Assembly: GCF_035978755.1 (NCBI RefSeq)
Contig: NZ_CP108414.1
Location: 8,122,001 to 8,186,000, forward strand
DNA length: 64,000 nt
Direction of reading: 5' to 3'
Source: Streptomyces sp. NBC_01298
GTDB lineage: Bacteria; Actinomycetota; Actinomycetes; Streptomycetales; Streptomycetaceae
Under the pieces are notes generated by a model that worked only from the letters and a program-made list of their open reading frames with translations, was not told where the DNA came from and did no database searches. Positions 62,229 through 64,000 of the stretch are shown here, in pieces. Every line of letters begins with the position of its first letter. Positions within the stretch are counted from its first letter, which is position 1. A program made the position numbers and the translations under genes.

Positions 62229-62558
62229 CTACAGGGTGAGCGCTGCCTCGACGCTCTCGGCGATGGTGAAGATCTGGTCCGCCGAGGTGAGTTCGAAGAG
62301 CCGTGCCATCTGCGGGTTCAGTGGACCGGCCAGGACCATGGGGCGGCCGGTGCGCCGCAGGCGGATCAGTTCGTTGAGCGTGGAGGAGTCGGCGAACGTG
62401 ATCTCGCTGACGTTCAGCACGATCGTGCGTACGGGATCGGCGAGGGCGTCTGCGATGGCTTGGCGCAGGGGTTCAAGGGTGTCCTGGTCGAACTCGCCGG
62501 CGCAGGTGATCACGCGGACGCCGTCGACGTCCGGTGAGACCGTCACGTGCTGGTCCAT
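62229..62558 (-). CDS. STAS-domain anti-sigma factor antagonist
   Basis: A 109-residue STAS protein: VITCAGEFDQDTLEPL, IVLNVSEITFADSSTLNELI with the phospho-acceptor Ser, and the final helix SADQIFTIAESVEAAL. It is convergent with the RsbW-like gene 38 bases away. It differs from the other STAS protein in the window (NEL in place of GIT after the Ser), so it may pair with a different kinase. Confidence 0.9.
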   Translation of the reverse strand: MDQHVTVSPDVDGVRVITCAGEFDQDTLEPLRQAIADALADPVRTIVLNVSEITFADSSTLNELIRLRRTGRPMVLAGPLNPQMARLFELTSADQIFTIAESVEAALTL

Positions 62559-62776
62559 GGGAGCCCCCTGTTGTGGCGTGTGGCTTGTGGCGTGCGGATG
62601 GTCGGGGAGGCCGGGAGATCCCCGGGATGTTCCGGCCTCAGGGATCGTGCTGTGATGCCCCATGTGCAGGTTACGTGCACGCCGCCGGCGGCAAAAGCGT
62701 GAGAACCCGCGGGCCGGGCGGCACATGCGATCGGCGTGAGTCGCCCATGCCGCTGTAATCCCGGTGGCGACGCCGC

Positions 62777-62801
62777 AAGCATGTGAGCAGAATGCATGCT
62801 T
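62777..62801 (+). promoter_or_regulatory. inverted repeat upstream of the small hydrophobic protein
   Basis: AAGCATG (62777-62783) and CATGCTT (62795-62801) form an inverted repeat 42 bases before the start codon. The 284-base gap from 62559 otherwise holds only promoter-type sequence. Confidence 0.35.
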
Positions 62802-62842
62802 CCGATGAGGTAGGGCAAGAGCGGCTTTGGAGGTTGATAACC

Positions 62843-63004
62843 ATGGTTCCCCTGCTTCTTGTTCTTCTGCTGATTCTGGTCCTCGTCGGTGCGGGTTTCG
62901 CACTCAAGATTCTCTGGTGGGTCGCAATCGCCGTCCTGGTGCTGTGGCTGATCGGTTTCGTCGCTCGCCCGAAGGGCGGCAGCGGCCGCTGGTACCGCTG
63001 GTAG
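62843..63004 (+). CDS. small hydrophobic protein
   Basis: A 53-residue membrane protein with two adjacent transmembrane helices (VPLLLVLLLILVLVGAGFAL and LWWVAIAVLVLWLIGFVA) and a basic tail ending GGSGRWYRW. I know this type from Streptomyces as 'hydrophobic protein', often near stress-response genes. GGAGG lies 9 bases before the ATG at 62843, which decides the start over an upstream ATG. A strong terminator follows. Confidence 0.8.
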   Translation: MVPLLLVLLLILVLVGAGFALKILWWVAIAVLVLWLIGFVARPKGGSGRWYRW

Positions 63005-63034
63005 GTACCCGGCATAGGTAAAGCTCAGGCAGTG

Positions 63035-63085
63035 CGTGGCGGTGGCCCGCAGTCCCCGCGACGGGGACCGCGGGCCACCGCCACG
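63035..63085 (+). terminator. very strong terminator after the hydrophobic protein gene
   Basis: A 16-base perfect stem (63035-63050 with 63070-63085) continues, after one mismatch, into GTCCCC/GGGGAC with the loop GCGAC. Confidence 0.85.
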
Positions 63086-63117
63086 TCGTCGTGGAACAGG
63101 ATTGGTTTTCCGGTAAC

Positions 63118-63142
63118 GGATGGAATCGGATATCCCGGGTAT
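63118..63142 (+). promoter_or_regulatory. possible sigma-B-type stress promoter
   Basis: GGAT (63118-63121), 15 bases, then GGGTAT (63137-63142) fits the GNNT-N14-16-GGGTAY form I recall for Streptomyces SigB promoters. It faces the broken PRC-barrel gene. Confidence 0.4.
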
Positions 63143-63336
63143 TCGGAGGGGTAGCCGGGGTGGTCGCCGTGACGCAGCAGGGGACCTGCTCACCTCCAAC
63201 GATCGACGGCCGTCCCGGCCCTGATCCGGATCGGGGGTGTGAAACAAACGCCTGCGCGCTATGGACGCCACGCGTGGGCCGCCGGGAATTCGTTTCCCCT
63301 TTTCGGCTTCCCGATTTATCGGAGGAGTTGTTTCGC

Positions 63337-63581
63337 GTGACTACACCGGAGTCTGGATCTTCGGCAAGGAAGTCCTCCTGCCGGTCGGCACCGTGACCCG
63401 CGTCTACCCGCAGGAGAAGCAGGTCTACGTCGACCGGACCAAGGAACAGATCGAGAGCGCTCCCGAGCTCCACCGCGACCGCCACCTCGGCAACGCCAGC
63501 TTCTGCGGTTCGGGTGGGACCGGCCCGAAGCCGGCGCCGAAGGCGCCGAAGGCGCCGAAGGCGCCGACCAGTGGCCCGTGA
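63337..63581 (+). pseudogene. PRC-barrel stress protein gene with N-terminal deletion
   Basis: A good ribosome site GGAGGAG (63321-63327) stands 9 bases before a GTG at 63337, whose frame reads VTTPESG and then stops at 63396. A different frame in the same place reads TGVWIFGKEVLLPVGTVTRV, then YPQEKQVYVDRTKEQIESAP, the C-terminal half of PRC-barrel proteins common in Streptomyces. The missing N-terminal half and frame change suggest an internal deletion. The tail repeats KAP through a 9-base repeat (63535-63563). A frame from ATG 63261 also reaches the PRC part. Confidence 0.55.
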
Positions 63582-63926
63582 CGCCGAGATACCCCGCATG
63601 TCGTCGTTCTGCCAGGTGCCCCTCCGTGCGGTGCCAGTGGTCCCGTAAACCGGTTCAGCGCGCGGTCCCTTCGCGTGCGCCGAGGGCGCCCCGTCCCCGG
63701 GATCCCGCCGCCCGGCCAAGCCCATGCGGCGCTATCCGTACGGCCTGGCAGCAAGGACACAGTGCCCTGCGCAGCCCTCTGCCGTAGTCCGCAGCAGGAT
63801 CCTGGTGGAACCGCTCCGAGACAGGGCCTCCAGCGGCGGTGGACTGTCAACTCCCCTGGTGGGGGGAGAGAACCAGTGGCGCACGCCGAACCCGAGCCGG
63901 GGAGACCCTCCCGCCTCGGGTTCGGA
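63582..63926. other. 345-base stretch without a recognisable gene
   Basis: No convincing protein is seen on either strand. It holds a small hairpin (CTCCCC/GGGGAG, 63851-63868) and the terminator at 63887-63924. Confidence 0.5.
63887..63924 (-). terminator. terminator of the reverse-strand gene at the window end
   Basis: CGAACCCGAG pairs perfectly with CTCGGGTTCG over 10 bases, with further GC pairing inside the loop, 2 bases beyond the TGA at 63927-63929. Confidence 0.7.
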
Positions 63927-64000
63927 TCAGCCGGTCGGTTCCTGAGGGGGCGCGTTGCCCGGGCCGGAAGGGGGCTGCTTGTCGGCCTCGCTTCCGCCGC
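63927..64000 (-). CDS. C-terminus of an unknown protein (partial)
   Basis: The last 23 codons of a reverse-strand frame read a Pro/Gly/Gln-rich, disordered tail (SEADKQPPSGPGNAPPQEPT) before TGA. The terminator directly behind supports a real gene end. The body lies outside the window. Confidence 0.45.
   Translation of the reverse strand, partial: GGSEADKQPPSGPGNAPPQEPTG

Overview
The window looks like chromosomal DNA of a Streptomyces or close relative. The evidence is very high GC with GC-rich third codon positions, frequent GTG starts, ATGA/GTGA stop-start overlaps inside operons, and families typical of the genus: an HGxxPAAW-type membrane protein, a CYP105-like P450 with its 3Fe-4S ferredoxin, a VanW protein, DUF1996, an ECF42-type sigma factor with a DGPF/YCII partner, and Rsb-type partner-switching proteins. 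I saw no tRNA, rRNA, CRISPR array or intact mobile element.

Layout. 1-4.3 kb: the end of a peptidoglycan-binding protein, an SDR oxidoreductase, an ArsR regulator coupled to an MFS exporter, and a LacI regulator. 4.3-11.3 kb: a small unknown ORF, an Imm5-like orphan immunity protein, a ROK regulator, a quinone-oxidoreductase-like MDR, and two secreted proteins (DUF1996; F5/8C plus beta-helix) with a LacI-type palindrome in front of the first. 11.65-16.5 kb: a coupled two-gene RNA repair operon (RNA ligase-kinase, then an MJ1316-EEP-2H-nucleotidyltransferase fusion). 16.7-25.9 kb: housekeeping and hypothetical genes (NAD(P)-binding protein, lipoprotein, VanW, NUDIX, SRPBCC, membrane protein, DEAD-box helicase, MarR). 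26-32.4 kb: an HGxxPAAW membrane protein convergent with a close homologue of ethylene-forming enzyme, a cold-shock protein, a P-loop kinase, DUF1304-TetR divergent from a BtrH/DUF4872 protein across a doubled operator, and a CPA1 antiporter. 32.4-39.3 kb: ferredoxin-P450, an atypical thioredoxin, DoxX, YCII plus ECF42 sigma, and a stand-alone condensation enzyme with a small partner. 39.3-52.4 kb: two FtsX-type ABC systems back to back, the second divergent from a NarL-type two-component system. 52.5-55.9 kb: a GAF/PucR regulator and an MHS symporter. 55.9-57.55 kb: a degenerate stretch with no intact gene. 57.55-62.6 kb: dihydrolipoamide dehydrogenase, then an RsbQ-RsbP-RsbV-like operon and, nearby, an RsbW-like kinase and another STAS protein. 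62.8-64 kb: a small hydrophobic protein, a broken PRC-barrel gene behind a possible sigma-B-type promoter, and the C-terminus of a reverse-strand gene.

The most notable contents are the RNA repair operon, the ethylene-forming-enzyme homologue (all active-site residues I can recall are present), and the RsbQ/RsbP-type stress input module. A repeated local pattern is also worth attention: short tandem repeats lying on or directly beside stop codons at several unrelated genes.
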